A DNA stretch of 64,000 nucleotides, taken from positions 23,742 to 87,741 of the forward strand of contig MNCI01013751.1 in NCBI GenBank assembly GCA_015680685.1, in the 5' to 3' direction. Shown here piece after piece: positions 43,795 through 55,761 of this stretch. The position numbers and the translations under genes are program-made. This DNA comes from Gnetum montanum. Lineage: Eukaryota > Streptophyta > Gnetopsida > Gnetales > Gnetaceae. A model generated the notes under the pieces. The model was not told the origin of the DNA. It searched no databases and was given only the letters and a program-made list of their open reading frames with translations. Within the stretch, counting starts at the first letter, position 1. The number at the start of each line of letters is the position of its first letter.

Positions 43795-44190
43795 CACAAA
43801 AAATCCATAGTATTATGCTCACTCATGTCATATCTGATTGGATCTGGGTTGGAAACCTTCCTAGGAAATTAGTTGATCCTAGGAATCCTCTCATCTATTT
43901 ACAAATTGTTGGGAATGAACCATGTAAAGCTCTTCTTAATTTAGGTTTTGATGTGAACTTGATTTCTCATGAGATTTATACTACTTGAAATTTGTTGCCT
44001 CTTAAGAAGAGCAATATCAGCTTGGAATTGGTAGACCAGTTCATCATTGTTTTGTTGGAACTAGTCGAAGACATTGTGACCACTATCTATGGGTGGTCTT
44101 ATCCTATCAATTTCCTAGTAATCAAGGTTAAGAACTATAGGAGGACTTCCCAATTATTATGGGAAGGGCATGGCTAAGCACTGTTGATGC
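43795..44190 (+). pseudogene. Aspartic protease region of element A, active Asp changed
   Basis: Reads IVGNEPCKALLNLGFDVNLI, then LLPLKKSNISLELVDQ, VEDIVTTIYGWSYPINFLVI. This is the retroviral-type protease of Ty3/gypsy elements, with NLG (43934-43945 region) where D-L-G is the rule; the change is one G-to-A. The corresponding region of element B keeps DLG. Hence this copy would be inactive even without its stops. Confidence 0.75.
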
Positions 44191-44639
44191 CAAAATGAGC
44201 ATCAAAGATATTTCCCTAGAGATATATAAAGAAAATGCATTTGAAAAGATTGAGAAGAGATGAGTTCCATGCATTTTGTATAGTGATATAGGATGCAATT
44301 GTGTGTAAAAACTCTTATCCATGAAATGAGCATTTATTTTCACATGCAAGTAGTGTGCACATGAGGTAGATATTTAAAGGGGTCTATACATAGCAGTCAT
44401 AAAATAAGAGGGTACCTAGTGGCTGCCAGCTAATTTTGACAGTAGCACAATGTGCATAGAACCTATTGAGAGCCTAGCATATGCTTATGTCATAGGCATG
44501 GATGAACTAGAGTAAGTTCATCACCAACTCTCTAATGATGAAAATGTTGATACCAATTGGGGAGAGTTGGAGATCCTTGAGACTTTTAAATAAGAGCCCC
44601 TAGAGTTGAAAACTTTACCTACCAACCTAGAAGATGCAC

Positions 44640-45560
44640 TCTTAAAAAATGGCAAGCCAGTCATACTCAATGTCAAACTTGCTCCTAAGAAGAAAGCAAA
44701 ACTATTGAAAGTGGTCAACAAATGGTCAACAACCTTTGCTTGGTCATATCCTGAACTTACTAGAATTGCTCCATAGATATGCCAACATCACATTCACACT
44801 GATCCATCCATGAAGCTAAGAAGGCAACCATAATAGCGGTTGAATCAAAAATTGAAGCAAATTGTCAAGGAAGAGATTGAGCAACTCCTCAAGGCAAGGT
44901 TCAGCTACCTTGTTGTGGATAGTGAGTGGGTCAACCCACTCATGATAGTGTCAAAGAGAGGTGGCAAATGGTAGGTTTGTATCAGCTTCAACCTATTAAA
45001 CATGGTAACATTCAAATATCATTTTTCATTTCCATTCATTGATAAGGTGTTGGACACCATATATGGGCACTGCTATTATAGTTTTCTAGATGGTTATAGT
45101 GGGTATAACTAAATCCAGCTTGCACTAGAAGATTAGGCCAAAACAACATTCACATGTCCCTAGGGAACCTTTGCATATCACAAGATGCCTTTTGGTTTTT
45201 ACAATGCTCTTGCCACTTTTCAACACCTGGTCTTAAGCATCTTTTAGTAGCAAATAGGTAGTGGAGTGGAAGTATTTATGGATAACTTTTCCACTTATGG
45301 TGCTACTTTTGAGCAAGCCTTGGATCACCTTGAGTAAGTATTGAAAGGATGTGTGGAAACAAATCTATGGCTCAATTGGAAAAAGAGCCATATCATGGTC
45401 TAAGAAGGCATTGTATTGGGGCATTAAATTTTGCATGAAGGGATTGAGGTAGATCCCAAAAAGATAAGGGTCATCCAAGGAATTACCCATAAACTAGAAA
45501 CTATCAAAGATGTTTGGTCATTCTTTGGACACATGGGTTACTACTAATGATTTATAGAGA
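44640..45560 (+). pseudogene. Reverse transcriptase of element A, inactive
   Basis: Pieces in order: FAWSYPELTRIAP, LKQIVKEEIEQLLKARFSYL, VDSEWVNPLMIVSKRGGKW, SFLDGYSGYN, CP.GTFAYHKMPFGFYNA, VEVFMDNFSTYGATFEQALD (45275-45290 region), LNWKKSHIMV.EGIVLGH, GIEVDPKKIRVIQGI. The catalytic box, usually FMDD in Athila, is FMDN here (a G-to-A change). Many Trp/Gln codons are stops. Order and motifs identify Ty3/gypsy RT firmly. Confidence 0.88.
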
Positions 45561-46090
45561 ATTTCTCTAAGATCGTGAAATTTTTGGTCGAGCTAACAAA
45601 GAAAGATGCTTCCTTCATCTAGACTAAGAAATGTGAAAATGCATTTCAAAACTTTAAAAAGAAATGCGTAGAGACTCTAATTCTACAAGCACATGACTGG
45701 TTCAAACCATTCCATATAATGATAGATGCATTTAATTATGCCTTGGGAGCCATGCTTACACATTTGGATAATAAGAAATGTCCATATTACATCCACTACA
45801 TAAGTCAAAGCATTGTGGATGCATAATTGAATTAACCAACATGGAGAAATAACTAATGGCAGTGGTGTATGCTCTAGGAAATCTTAGGCACTATGTGCTT
45901 GGATATAAAGTGTTTGTGCACACTAATCACAGTGCCATTTGCTTCCTCATGAACAACCCAACGGTGAGCCGTTGTGTTATATGGTGGCTAGTGATCTTGC
46001 AGAAATTTGATCTTACAATGGTAGATTGAAAAGGGACTAAGAATGTGGTCACCAATCACTTGTCTTAGTTGTGATGGGATAAAAAAGAGG
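45561..46090 (+). pseudogene. RNase H region of element A, broken
   Basis: Follows RT: WFKPFHIMIDAFNYALGAML (first Asp of RNase H in a MIDA context), YYIHYISQSIVDA, then KGTKNVVTNHLS with the D in the usual 'N.vAD.LS' replaced. Stops and one frameshift near 45.83 kb. Confidence 0.7.
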
Positions 46091-46229
46091 AGGAAAGTTT
46101 ACTATCTAATTTTTTTCCTAATAAACTCCTCTTTGCCACTGTAATAAATGAACAAATGCCTATAGAACCAAAATGGTATGATGACATCCTCACTTATCTT
46201 CTCACTTAGGATATGCCACAAGATCTAGA

Positions 46230-47420
46230 CCACAAGAAGAAAAAATAGTTTCTTCATCGAGCTAAGCACTTCATGGAAATTAATAGACAACTTTACAATG
46301 TTGATGGCCTGGTTTGTTGGTGTGTACCTGATGTAGATCAATTGCATGTTCTCTAGGGTGCTCATGAAGGCCCTTGTGGAGGCCACTATCCTGGGAGATG
46401 CACAACCATAAACATACTGATGGAAAGATACTATTGGCCCACAATCTTCAGGGATGCCCACCAATTTGTCTGATCCTATGAGTGCTATCAACAAGATGGT
46501 GGCATAACCACATGAATGGAGGATCCTCAACACTGGATTTAACCACTGGAATCCTTTGACATATGGAGCATAGATTTTATTGGCTCCATCAAACCCATGT
46601 CCAACGAGAAGGCATATATAATTGTCATTGTTGATTACTGTACTAAAGGGATAGAAGTAGTAGCCATCACCAACTATACATCATCCACTACTACTTAATT
46701 TATACAACAAAATGTTGTGAATAGGTTTGGGGTCCAACGTGCACTAATTTCTAACAACAGAACCCATTTTATAAGTGCTACTTTTTGAAAACTCATGCAA
46801 TGCTTGGGGTTTGAACATAAATTAATAACACCCTATCAACCCCAAGCCAATGGTCAAGCAGAGGTGACTAACAAGGAGATTACAAAGATTTTAACAAGAA
46901 CTATTAGCAAATATAGGAGAGATAGGAGCACAAAACTCAATGATGCCCTTTGGATCTATTGCTTAACATGGAAACTCCTTACTAGCTACTTTCCCTATGA
47001 GTTAGTGTATGGAAAACTTCCAATGCTCCCAATTCAATCCAAGCTTCGAACACTCTCAACAACTTATGACCTAGATCTTGATCTAAGTTTAGCACAAAAA
47101 GAAAGATTGATCAACCTCAATGTGCTAGACAAAAATTGATTGGTGGCCCTATATTTGAATAAAGTGCACAATGCATTCAGCAAACAACAACATGATCTTA
47201 GAATATGGAAAGTGAAATTTCAACTGGGAGATAAGATTCTCTATTGGAATCCCACACACATACCTCAAAAAACAAAATTCCAAACATTGTGGAAAGGACT
47301 TTATATAATTGATGAAACCTTTGCTTTTGGGGCCATGACCATATACAAACCTGAAAGCCCAAACAAGAAATAGTTGATCAACATCCAACGCATAAAGCCT
47401 TTGCATGAGCCAAAGCAAGC
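46230..47420 (+). pseudogene. Integrase of element A, catalytic Asp changed
   Basis: Zinc-binding part: HEGPCGGHYPGRCTTINILM then SYECYQQD (one Cys of the CxxC lost). Core: SFDIWSIDFIGSIKP with the first Asp (46566-46585 region), RALISNNRTHFISATF with Asn for the second Asp (near 46753), and YQPQANGQAEVTNKEITKIL with the Glu. Then ALWIYCLTWKLL and a C-terminal WKGLYIIDETFAFGAMTIYK; no chromodomain, as in Athila. The Asp-to-Asn is another G-to-A. Long frames survive at 46795-47139 and 47140-47373. Confidence 0.88.
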
Positions 47421-48138
47421 TAGTTGATCAACATCTAATACAAATACCTCAACGGATGGATAACCACACTCAATTTTTTGGATCTCCTCCTTCCAACCCT
47501 TAATTTTTCTATTTTTTGTGTTACACATTTTTATCTTTGCAAAGTATTTATTTTACACCTTTTGAGTTTTAAAATTTTTTCCTATTTTACACCATTTTTT
47601 GTTTTACACCATCATTAGTACATTTAAATATTTCTTGAGTATTTTACAGTTTCTTATACATTTTACTTTATTTTTAGTGTGATTTTCTAATTTTTTTTAA
47701 TAAATGTGCTTTGTGCCATAGGACACAATGGTGTTGTAGCTATTGCTAAAGGTGGTTTGTGCTTAATGTTTTGTTTGCTAATGTCTGGTTTCTATTTTTG
47801 AATTTTTGTACCGATAGCTAAGGCATGGTTTCTTTTTCATGGAACAAGCAATGAGTCCATGACATCCATGCATCCACAAATGCTATAGTTTTTCTTATTT
47901 TGGAAGTATGAGGTCCCTTCCATTAAATAAACTTTTAATAAATTTATGACCTTGGTAGTTTCCATAATTGGGAAAGATTCAAAGGTTTGCACAGGGTGTG
48001 ACTTCAAGGGGACTCAATACTCTTTGTACTCTTCTAGTTGCTCAAGTGCATGAGTGTTTTCATAGACTTCTTACCATTCCATGTCGACCAATAACAGAAA
48101 GTCGAATAAAATATTTGCATGGTGTGGTTCCCATCCAA

Positions 48139-48186
48139 AAAAAATAAAAAAATAAAAAAAAAACCAAAAAATAAAAATAAAAAACC
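48139..48186. repeat. A-rich low-complexity tract
   Basis: AAAAAT/AAAAAC type units, about 48 bases, in the spacer of element A. Confidence 0.85.
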
Positions 48187-49019
48187 ATGATGGAAATTCA
48201 AAGCACATCACTTAGACAAATAAATGGGCTACAAACATTGGTTATGAGACTAGAAAGACATGTTACCCATGCCTGAAGGTCCCCTCTAACTAAGGTCCTC
48301 TCTCACTTCTTGCTTCTCTTTTCTTCTCTTTAAGGAGTGATGGTTGTTTTGTGGAAGCATTCTTGTGTCTTGAGGGAATGGATCAGTCTTAGAGTAGTGA
48401 TGCGAAGTCACTAAAAGTGGTTGGTTTTGGTCTAGACTTAGGATGGATCTTCTCAGGTCATTTAAACACAAAATCCATAAGGGACTTCTTATGACCTCAA
48501 TTCAGAATTCCATTCCACCTTCTTCATAATCTATCTACATTGTCCATAACTCACCTCACTGCTAATGTCCATGTTCTTAATTTGGTATCTTTGTTTGACA
48601 TACTTAAGTTCTTTGGTAGAATCTTTTGGGTTTTGATCCTTAACTTCCATAAATCATTAATTGCCAATGGGACCCATGGACTCCTTAGGTTGAGGTTATG
48701 CAAGGGCAAATAAGGTATGCATCTGCTATGGAAAGGATCCACTTGCATATCTCTTGGTTGGGTTCATTAAGCACAGTATCCTTATACATTCTTGTAATCA
48801 GAATCTTTCATACATCCATCTTTTGCATCCAACCATGTGATCCTTTACATATTTTGTTCAATGCACATATTATCCATCAAATTTTTGAATTTTTTAGCTT
48901 TCAAAGACCCTCTTCAATGATTTCATCATATTCGTGGCTTTCCTAGAACTCCATGGACCCAAAATTAATTTAGAAATTCCTTGTATTTTTCAAGATATTC
49001 ACATTTGAAAATTTTGTTT

Positions 49020-49125
49020 ATGGACCCTGTAAACGAGGCACCATTGATGGAGCCCATGCATATACGAGGTCTCATATATGTAGCCTCATCAATGTAGCAT
49101 AAAAATAGTATAAATATGCACAATC
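49020..49125 (+). promoter_or_regulatory. LTR-U3-like block with TATA box upstream of the 3' ORF
   Basis: Words accattgatggagccc.tg, gtagcctcatcaatgtagc and then agtataaatatgcaca follow each other as 'cattggtgaagcctcatcg', 'catggatgtagc', 'gtctataaatacgcac' do in the U3 of the LTRs of element A (52.65-52.75 kb). It could be an internal promoter for the 3' ORF, or the relic of a related LTR. Function is inference. Confidence 0.45.
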
Positions 49126-49546
49126 CTTAGAAATTTTTACATTTTCTCACAAACACCAAGGGAGTTTTTAAAATTTTTAGAGCCTAGAACCTTCTAGAGC
49201 TTATAACTTCCTAACTATTTATCCAAATCACTTCGTTCTTTGACCTTGTAGCTACTAGAGGTAAGCTCTTAGTTGTGGGGATTACAAATGTGCTATTTTT
49301 GACAAGAAATTTTTCACCATTTTTCTAACTCCCACAAAGGTTTAACTAAGAAATCAACACTTAAATATCAAATTACATAAGCTAAATCCTTCTAACAAGC
49401 TCTGATGACACTTATAATGAAATTAATTAATAAAATAAGAATAAAATAATCAATATGCCATGGTCCAACCTTAGCCAAGTGTGACCAACTAATGAGATAA
49501 GGTATTCAAATATTCAAAGTTACATGTTATATCTATTAATCCATGG

Positions 49547-52375
49547 ATGTGTTGTGACTGCAAATGGCATCGAAAGGCAAACACACAAAGGAAGGAGGAC
49601 TATTTCAACCAAGAGAAAAACAACCAAGAATGGGACAGGGCCAAGAAAAAGCCTAGGAAAAATCACTTGCAACCCATGCCATGGGCCCTCTTAGGGAAGA
49701 GGTTGAGGTGGAATCTATTCATTAGATTTCAAAACCAATAGCAACAATAGAACATTCCCACTAGGATGAGGCACTAGCTTAGTAAGAAAATCTTGAGGTG
49801 ACATTGATAAAAGCCTATTTAAATCAAATAAGATCAAGGGAGATCCAAAAAATAGTGCTCTAGAAGTTAAACTTTGGCTCTTTCCTAGAGCAAGTACCTA
49901 AAGAAGTATAGGATGAACTAAAAACCTTTGCCATGTGGCCAATTATCACTTCCAGCAGGGAGTGGTACATGGGAGAGACATTCTTATTCTGAAATGACAT
50001 CAAGGACATCTTAGTATCCTACTCAGTGCAGGCCATTGCTAAAGTGCTTGGGTTTTTAGAAACTAGGGAGAATCTTGTTGAGATTCCAATGCAGGTAGAC
50101 CCTATCATAAAAAATAAATGGATTCAATGGTGCTATGGTGTTGACCGCAAGGAGTATGTTGTGCTCACATCGGAAGAAAGAATTCACTACAAGATTGTGG
50201 CCTTTCACTTAAACCCCACGATGAGGCCCAACAAAATCATTGCCTTTTCTACCCATGTGTGTGTTGCTTTGAGTAGGAGATTCTCTATCAACCTTCCACA
50301 ATTGATCTATCTGGAGATAGAGAAATAGTTTAAAGAGATAAATGTGAAAGGAATGCACTTCCCTTTCCATGCATCATTAAAAAACTCTATTGGAGGGAAG
50401 GCATAGTCCATTATACAAATGATATTAGGCATGCTCTGACCGCTAATTGGGTAGAGATGATGAAAGATAAAATGCCTACAACAACCATTAAAGAAGAGGA
50501 GTAGCAATCACCACCTCCACCTGCAACTTAAAAAACTATGTCAAATGTTGCCACAATAGCCCAACAGTTGCATGAATACTGAGAATGGCTCTTGCGAGAA
50601 CAAGATCAATGAGGAGGCACAAGTGATGGGGACCCATCTATGTACTAGCCAGCGATGAGTCACTTGAATGATATGGCCCCAACAATTAGCCTGATGGAAG
50701 TAGGTGGATCCATTTTCTTAGCCCAATGAACGCAGTTATCCATGAGGTCGAATCCTAGTGCTAGAGAGGTCATAGTATCTCTCACTAAACAACAACCACT
50801 CCTAGAAATTTCTGGGAATGCTTCAACCTTCTTGATGTGCTTGGAGAAAGGCGAGGGGGCAACAGTGTTGGTGATGTAGCACCAAGGGTAGAGGTGGTTA
50901 CTAACAGAATTGCTGAAACACTTAATGCACCTACAATGTTTATACCAGATGTCATTGCTCTCAAAGATGTGCAAACATTCATATGAACCACAAGCGGTAA
51001 ATTAAATGCAGCACAACATGAAGAACTACTAGACCAATTGGTGGGAATAGGGAAACCACTTTGAAATGTCTCTAATCTTCTGAATAGTATTATTGTAACC
51101 CAGTCAGAGCTACTAGAGGGAAGGGGAAAAACATTATTTTGGAAGAGCAACTCAAAATAGCAAAGAAGCTAAATGAACACTTGGCTACTGAGGTTGCCGA
51201 ATTAAGAGCCCAAATTACAAACCCTACATTTCTCAACCTAGCATTAACAAGAGATGAAGCTCTTGAAAAACTTCAAACCAAACTGAAAAGGGTTGAAGAT
51301 GTAATGGAGATGATGGTATTCTACTAATCCTTGGCAAAGGCTACCTAGTACAAAATTCAGAAGGCCTTAGATCTGACCCACCAGGAGAATTTGCAATTGA
51401 CCAAAGAGAATCATTGCCTATGAAATGTTGATGAGCATAAGCAATAGTTGATCAATTTTATCCATCAACATTAGGAGCAAATAACTAGAGTGAACATAGA
51501 GATAAGGAGATTGGTAGCTAAAAACAAAAATCTCTCCATGGAGAAGGTCTGTGCCATCTACCAGAAGACTGCAATAGAGGTAGTTGCTTAGAAATCAAAG
51601 GCTCTCAAATGTGAGAACGTTAAGAATCATTACAAAGACCAAGTTGGCCTACAAAAAGAAGTAAATGAAAAACATATTCAAGTGGTGAAGGCAAAGGTAA
51701 ACGAGACCCTCTAGTAACTCCAACAATGATGTGAATTATGGTAGTCCATCATTGATGGGATTGATCAGTATAATAAAGCAAAAATTCACTTAAAAAGAGT
51801 TACAGATAGAGTACATAGAGCTTGCCAATATATGGTACATGAATCTAGCTATGTTGACTACTGGATAGCCATGGTCAAAACTAGAGAAGCAAGTGGCTAG
51901 CTTGTACTTATTATACAAGGTCTAGTTAGAGCATCACAAGGAAACCAAGCAAAAGCTTATAGTGGCAAATGCGGAACTCAAAGTTCTTAAGGGCAAATAC
52001 AATGATTAGAGATTTGCTTTCGAGAACCTAGCCAAAAGAATGAATGACTATCAAGAGCTAAAAAATGCGGTTAGGACATTCAAAATTGAACACAAGCAAT
52101 TTGCTACTTGGTTTGTCAACGTTAAGGAGTTATTCCTGGTAATGCCATATCCATTAGATATTCCCATTCTAGCCCACATTGGCAATGTTACGTGGATTGT
52201 GAATGATCCCAGGAGTAAGGAGGAGAAGATTAAGGCATTATTAGATGCCTTTCACCTTTCACTGTGGGTTGCAATTGTAGCAAGACAACCATAGCCACCT
52301 CGAACACTGCATGTGCCTAAAACTAGTGAAGGTCCTTCAGAGCCTTAGGAACCTCTACTGCCTAGGACTGTCTAA
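49547..52375 (+). pseudogene. Extra 3' ORF of element A (Athila-type), broken
   Basis: Signal runs from ATG 49547 to a stop near 52372. N-terminal part is basic. The middle holds the family block: REWYMGETFLF, VQAIAKVLGFLETRENLVEI, REYVVL-like KEYVVLTSEERIHYKIVAFH, LNPTMRPNKIIAFSTHVCVA (50.03-50.33 kb). The C-terminal half (51.0-52.3 kb) is Lys/Glu/Leu-rich and coiled-coil-like, including LKIAKKLNEHLATEVAELRA and LKNAVRTFKIEHKQF. About a dozen stops, mainly TAG. Product role unknown; no signal peptide or convincing membrane span, so an envelope role is not supported by what I see. Confidence 0.7.
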
Positions 52376-52610
52376 TGTTTTCAACTACCTTCATGCCATC
52401 AAAGGATTTTCTATCCAATTTTAAGTTATCATGTCATGGTGTTCAATTTTGTGTCATGAACACCACAACTTTTGTAATGATGTTGATTTGTACACTTGGG
52501 CACTCAATTTTGTCAAGTTAGTTTGTTATGTCAAGAGTTAGTCAATAATCCATACCTTTTCAATTTTTTAAAGGAACTTGAGGAAAAGTTTTTATTTAGT
52601 CATAGGGGTA
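52376..52610 (+). other. 3' untranslated part and G-rich tract of element A
   Basis: Collinear with 1782-1945 of element C (shared 'agtcaataatcc.atac' and 'aacttgagga'). Ends in cataggggta directly before the 3' LTR, the site where a polypurine tract is expected. Confidence 0.5.
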
Positions 52611-53509
52611 TGAAAAATCATTGTTGTGTCACATTGATGAATCCCCATTGGTGAAGCCTCATCGATGGGGCCACATGGATGTAGCATTTGCTACATCTAT
52701 GGGGCATCATTGACATAGCTCGAAAATAAAGTCTATAAATACGCACTCACCAATTGTGTTTATGCATGTCTTGTAATAGTTGTAGCAAAGCTCTTGTAGT
52801 TTTGTTATTTGAGAGTTAGAATATTTTTCTAAGTCCCCATAGTAAGAGTCAGAAAGTATACAGATCTTTATTCAAGCATTGTTGTAACTAAACACACCAA
52901 TGTGAACAACAATAAAGGCAAGCCTTTCAATCAAACCTTGTAGCACTTGGAATAGATTAATTATTTATTTATGCATTTATTATTTTCATTAATTATGTAA
53001 TTGATTAAGAAAAATTAGACTTCAAGAGATTAGTTAATTCATTAAGATAAATAGATTAAACACATAAGTACGACCACTTTGAGCGTAAACATGTATTCAC
53101 TTGGTAATCCCAGTAGTGTTATTGTTTGGTTTGCCTAGTAGTATAGTGCTTGGTAATCCCAATAGTGGATATGTTGGTTCAAGATGTGTATGGATAGTGG
53201 GATCAGATGCTTGTGTTAGGACTAGTTATAGATTAGTTAATTAGTTATTAAATTCCTTCATTTCTCTATTTCAAGCACCAAGATTATAAAACATAAAATA
53301 ATAAAAATCATATGCCTCGATTACACTTAACTATACCTTTGTGCATCACAAGTGTAATTGAGAAGACAACAAATGACTATTAGGGCAAAGTTCACTTCCT
53401 AGAAGACTAGTGTATTGGAAGACATAGGGTCCATAGAATTCGATCAGATCGCATGTGAACACTTCGTGATTTGTATGGTTGGGCATAGGGGTACCTCGTT
53501 TGCTCATCA
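52611..53509 (+). repeat. 3' LTR of element A (899 bp)
   Basis: TGAAAAATCATTG... to ...tgctcatCA. TATA box tctataaatac near 52734. The end is nearly identical to the 5' LTR. U3 has repeated words on cattg.tga.g/catcgatgggg and gatgtagc/ctacatctatgggg. Confidence 0.85.
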
Positions 53510-53606
53510 CTTTTCAACTACATCTTCAAGTAAAGAGTCTCCTTGTAAAATTTGAATAATTAATTTATTTTCTATAGTATTAATTTTGTTTATTTTGAAG
53601 GCTTAA
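53510..53606 (+). mobile_element. Plus-strand LINE, segment 2 (between two insertions)
   Basis: Begins with the second CTTTT copy. cttttcaactacatcttcaa, then 'ttaatttattttctatagta' and 'ttaattttgttt' match the reverse complement of 10000-10090 in the other LINE. It stops at ggcttaa, where the solo LTR starts. Confidence 0.85.
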
Positions 53607-55761
53607 TGTCACATCACAAAATTTTGCCCTAGATGAATTTATAAACTTAGTTAAGGGCCATGAGTAAATTTCATATATTCCATATGCAAATGACAAAAAA
53701 AAAAAAAGTTAAATCCTTGGATAACCTTAAATGATAAATCATAAACTCACTACCCAATTTCCATATTTCAAAAAACATATGGAATAAATCACTTAATGAA
53801 AATCCATGCAATGTTATTCCAACATATTGAATGGAAATCCTTATAGTACAAGATACATGAGATACATAAGTGGAATATGGAATCATTGTACAAATTTAGA
53901 ACATGCTTTAAAAAAGCAATAATGCTTGAATCCATTGTTTTGAAAGCTTCCTTAATCATCAACACTCTTGAAGTGTACTATGATCTAGTATTCATAATGT
54001 TACTAGAAACCTATATTTGAGCTTCCTAACTAAGATATGCACTAAACACATGCAAGGATTATAACCAACACTACAAATACATTATTAGAACCAAGTTGGA
54101 AGATGGGGCCCACACTACAAATACACTATTAGAACCAACCATAATAACCAAGTAACTAATCTCTTAATCAAAGCAGAACCATTAACCAAATTGTTAACAT
54201 TACTTTTTCTTACGTTAATCTATCGTTAACCATGATTTTCCTACTCATGGATTTAATCATGAAGTTTCCAACATTAGATCTTTGAAAGAACTACAAGGAT
54301 GACCCTAATCTAACTATCCATTAAGGACTCTTTGGTGTAATATCTCATCTATCTATGCTAATATGATAATGTTCAAACGTTGGGTAGAATCCTCACATAA
54401 TGTTAATTTTCAACTATTGGATTACATTATGGCTAATATCAATCCTATAATGTTCCTTGATCCTAGCTCCTTACCATCATTCTAAAACTAGGCTTGATAT
54501 TGATTGCAACATGAGGATTGATCATGACATACTAGCTATTGTATTAGTTGGCTCTGTTGCAAATCATGTTTCATGTATTCCAGTTATTTTTCTCAACTGT
54601 TTGTCATGTTGAAGGTGCCCATACACGTTCGAAATGTTTGCTTACTATTGGAAGAAGAGGGTACCACATGAGAAAGACGAGCATGATGTGTAAAGTAAAA
54701 ATTCATAAAAATGACAAATTATGAATTGATTATTAAGCCAACATGAGATCAACAACATATATAATATGATTAGAGTATCAAATCATCATAAAGGAAAGTA
54801 GATACAAAAAGGTAAGTTTCTTATTAAAATTTATATAATTAGAAATATTTTTTCTATCTTAAAAGATTAGTTGAAATCTAAGCTTTGCCAAGTAAGAATA
54901 GGTTTAAATTTAAAAATTATCAAGAAATCTGCTAAACATATCTATGAACAAGAGAATGGAAGAGAGCACAAAGTACCATTGATGCCAAAAGAGCAAAAGT
55001 TGCCAAGTATTTATAAGCACAAAAAATAGGATGTGAGCAATTTTAAGAATAAAAAATTAATAATTATTTTCTAAAAATAAGATAATATGTATCCACATAA
55101 GGGCCTAATGGTCAACCAATAAGTTAAAGTTTCTAAGAGAGTACTATAATGAGTCTCATGTCTAAAAATGGATTCCAAGATAAAATAAAATGATAACTGA
55201 AATAAGCTTCAAATATTTATTTAATGTCTCCATAATCATATTCTTAAATTATTTTAAAATCAAATAACATAAAAATAGAATTTAAATAAAATATAAAAAA
55301 TACTAGCAATGGGTCACCACCTTTCTTCCAACATGTTCTTCATAAGAGATATCACAAATGAGTAAATGAAAAGAAATAATAATAGAAAAAAAGAAATATA
55401 AACAATATTATTTCTAAATATGTAATAAGAGCAAGGTCCAAGGTCAAAACCTAAAGAAACATAATAAAATAGGTGAGCTTACCAAGAGTTCCAAAGGGTC
55501 ATATACAAGCTTATAAGCAAATATACTATGATGTATAAAATGCTAATGCATTTAAATAAGGAGTCAAGTGTTCAAACCTCAAGATACACAATCATAAGCA
55601 TAAGCATAAGAGAGACATTAAAATGTGATAATATAAATTACTAGTAAAATATAATATATTATTAGCATAATATATTAAATATACCCTTATGCTTAAGAAC
55701 CAAACATAAGAAAATTAGTAACAAATCTAAGATTCGAGGTTCAAAACACTAGGGTGTTACA
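53607..55761. repeat. Solo LTR, ~2.15 kb, nested in the LINE
   Basis: Starts TGTCACATCACAAAATTTTG and ends CTAGGGTGTTACA, with flanks cttaa (53602-53606) and ctcaa (55762-55766): a 5-bp duplication with one difference. The other LINE copy has ggctcatggatgg uninterrupted at this place, confirming the insertion. The inside shows no gag or pol, so it is a solo LTR of a second, long-LTR family or a small non-autonomous element. A short direct repeat (acactacaaataca.tattagaacca, at about 54070 and 54112) lies within. Transcription direction unknown. Confidence 0.75.

Larger units (their letters stand above)
47421..49546 (+). other. Spacer between integrase and 3' ORF of element A
   Basis: Non-coding in all frames apart from short frames. 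It contains an A-rich low-complexity tract at 48139-48186 and an LTR-U3-like block at 49020-49120. Element C has a spacer in the same place (1-985). Confidence 0.6.
40333..53509 (+). mobile_element. Athila-like Ty3/gypsy LTR retrotransposon (element A, ~13.2 kb), inactive
   Basis: Two LTRs (40333-41211 and 52611-53509), a primer-binding-site remnant, gag, PR, RT, RNase H, INT in Ty3/gypsy order, then an extra 3' ORF and a G-rich tract before the 3' LTR. The PBS type, very long internal part and the ORF between INT and the 3' LTR place it in the Athila branch of the Tat/Athila lineage (family knowledge). All ORFs are broken. It sits inside the plus-strand LINE with a 5-bp target duplication. 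Confidence 0.9.

Noticed and set aside
46225-46533. Minus-strand 102-residue frame
   Set aside because: Lies exactly opposite the integrase zinc-binding region and is a shadow of it.
51100-52300. Possible host coiled-coil gene
   Set aside because: The coiled coil is collinear with the 3' ORF of element A, lies before its 3' LTR and has repeated stops.
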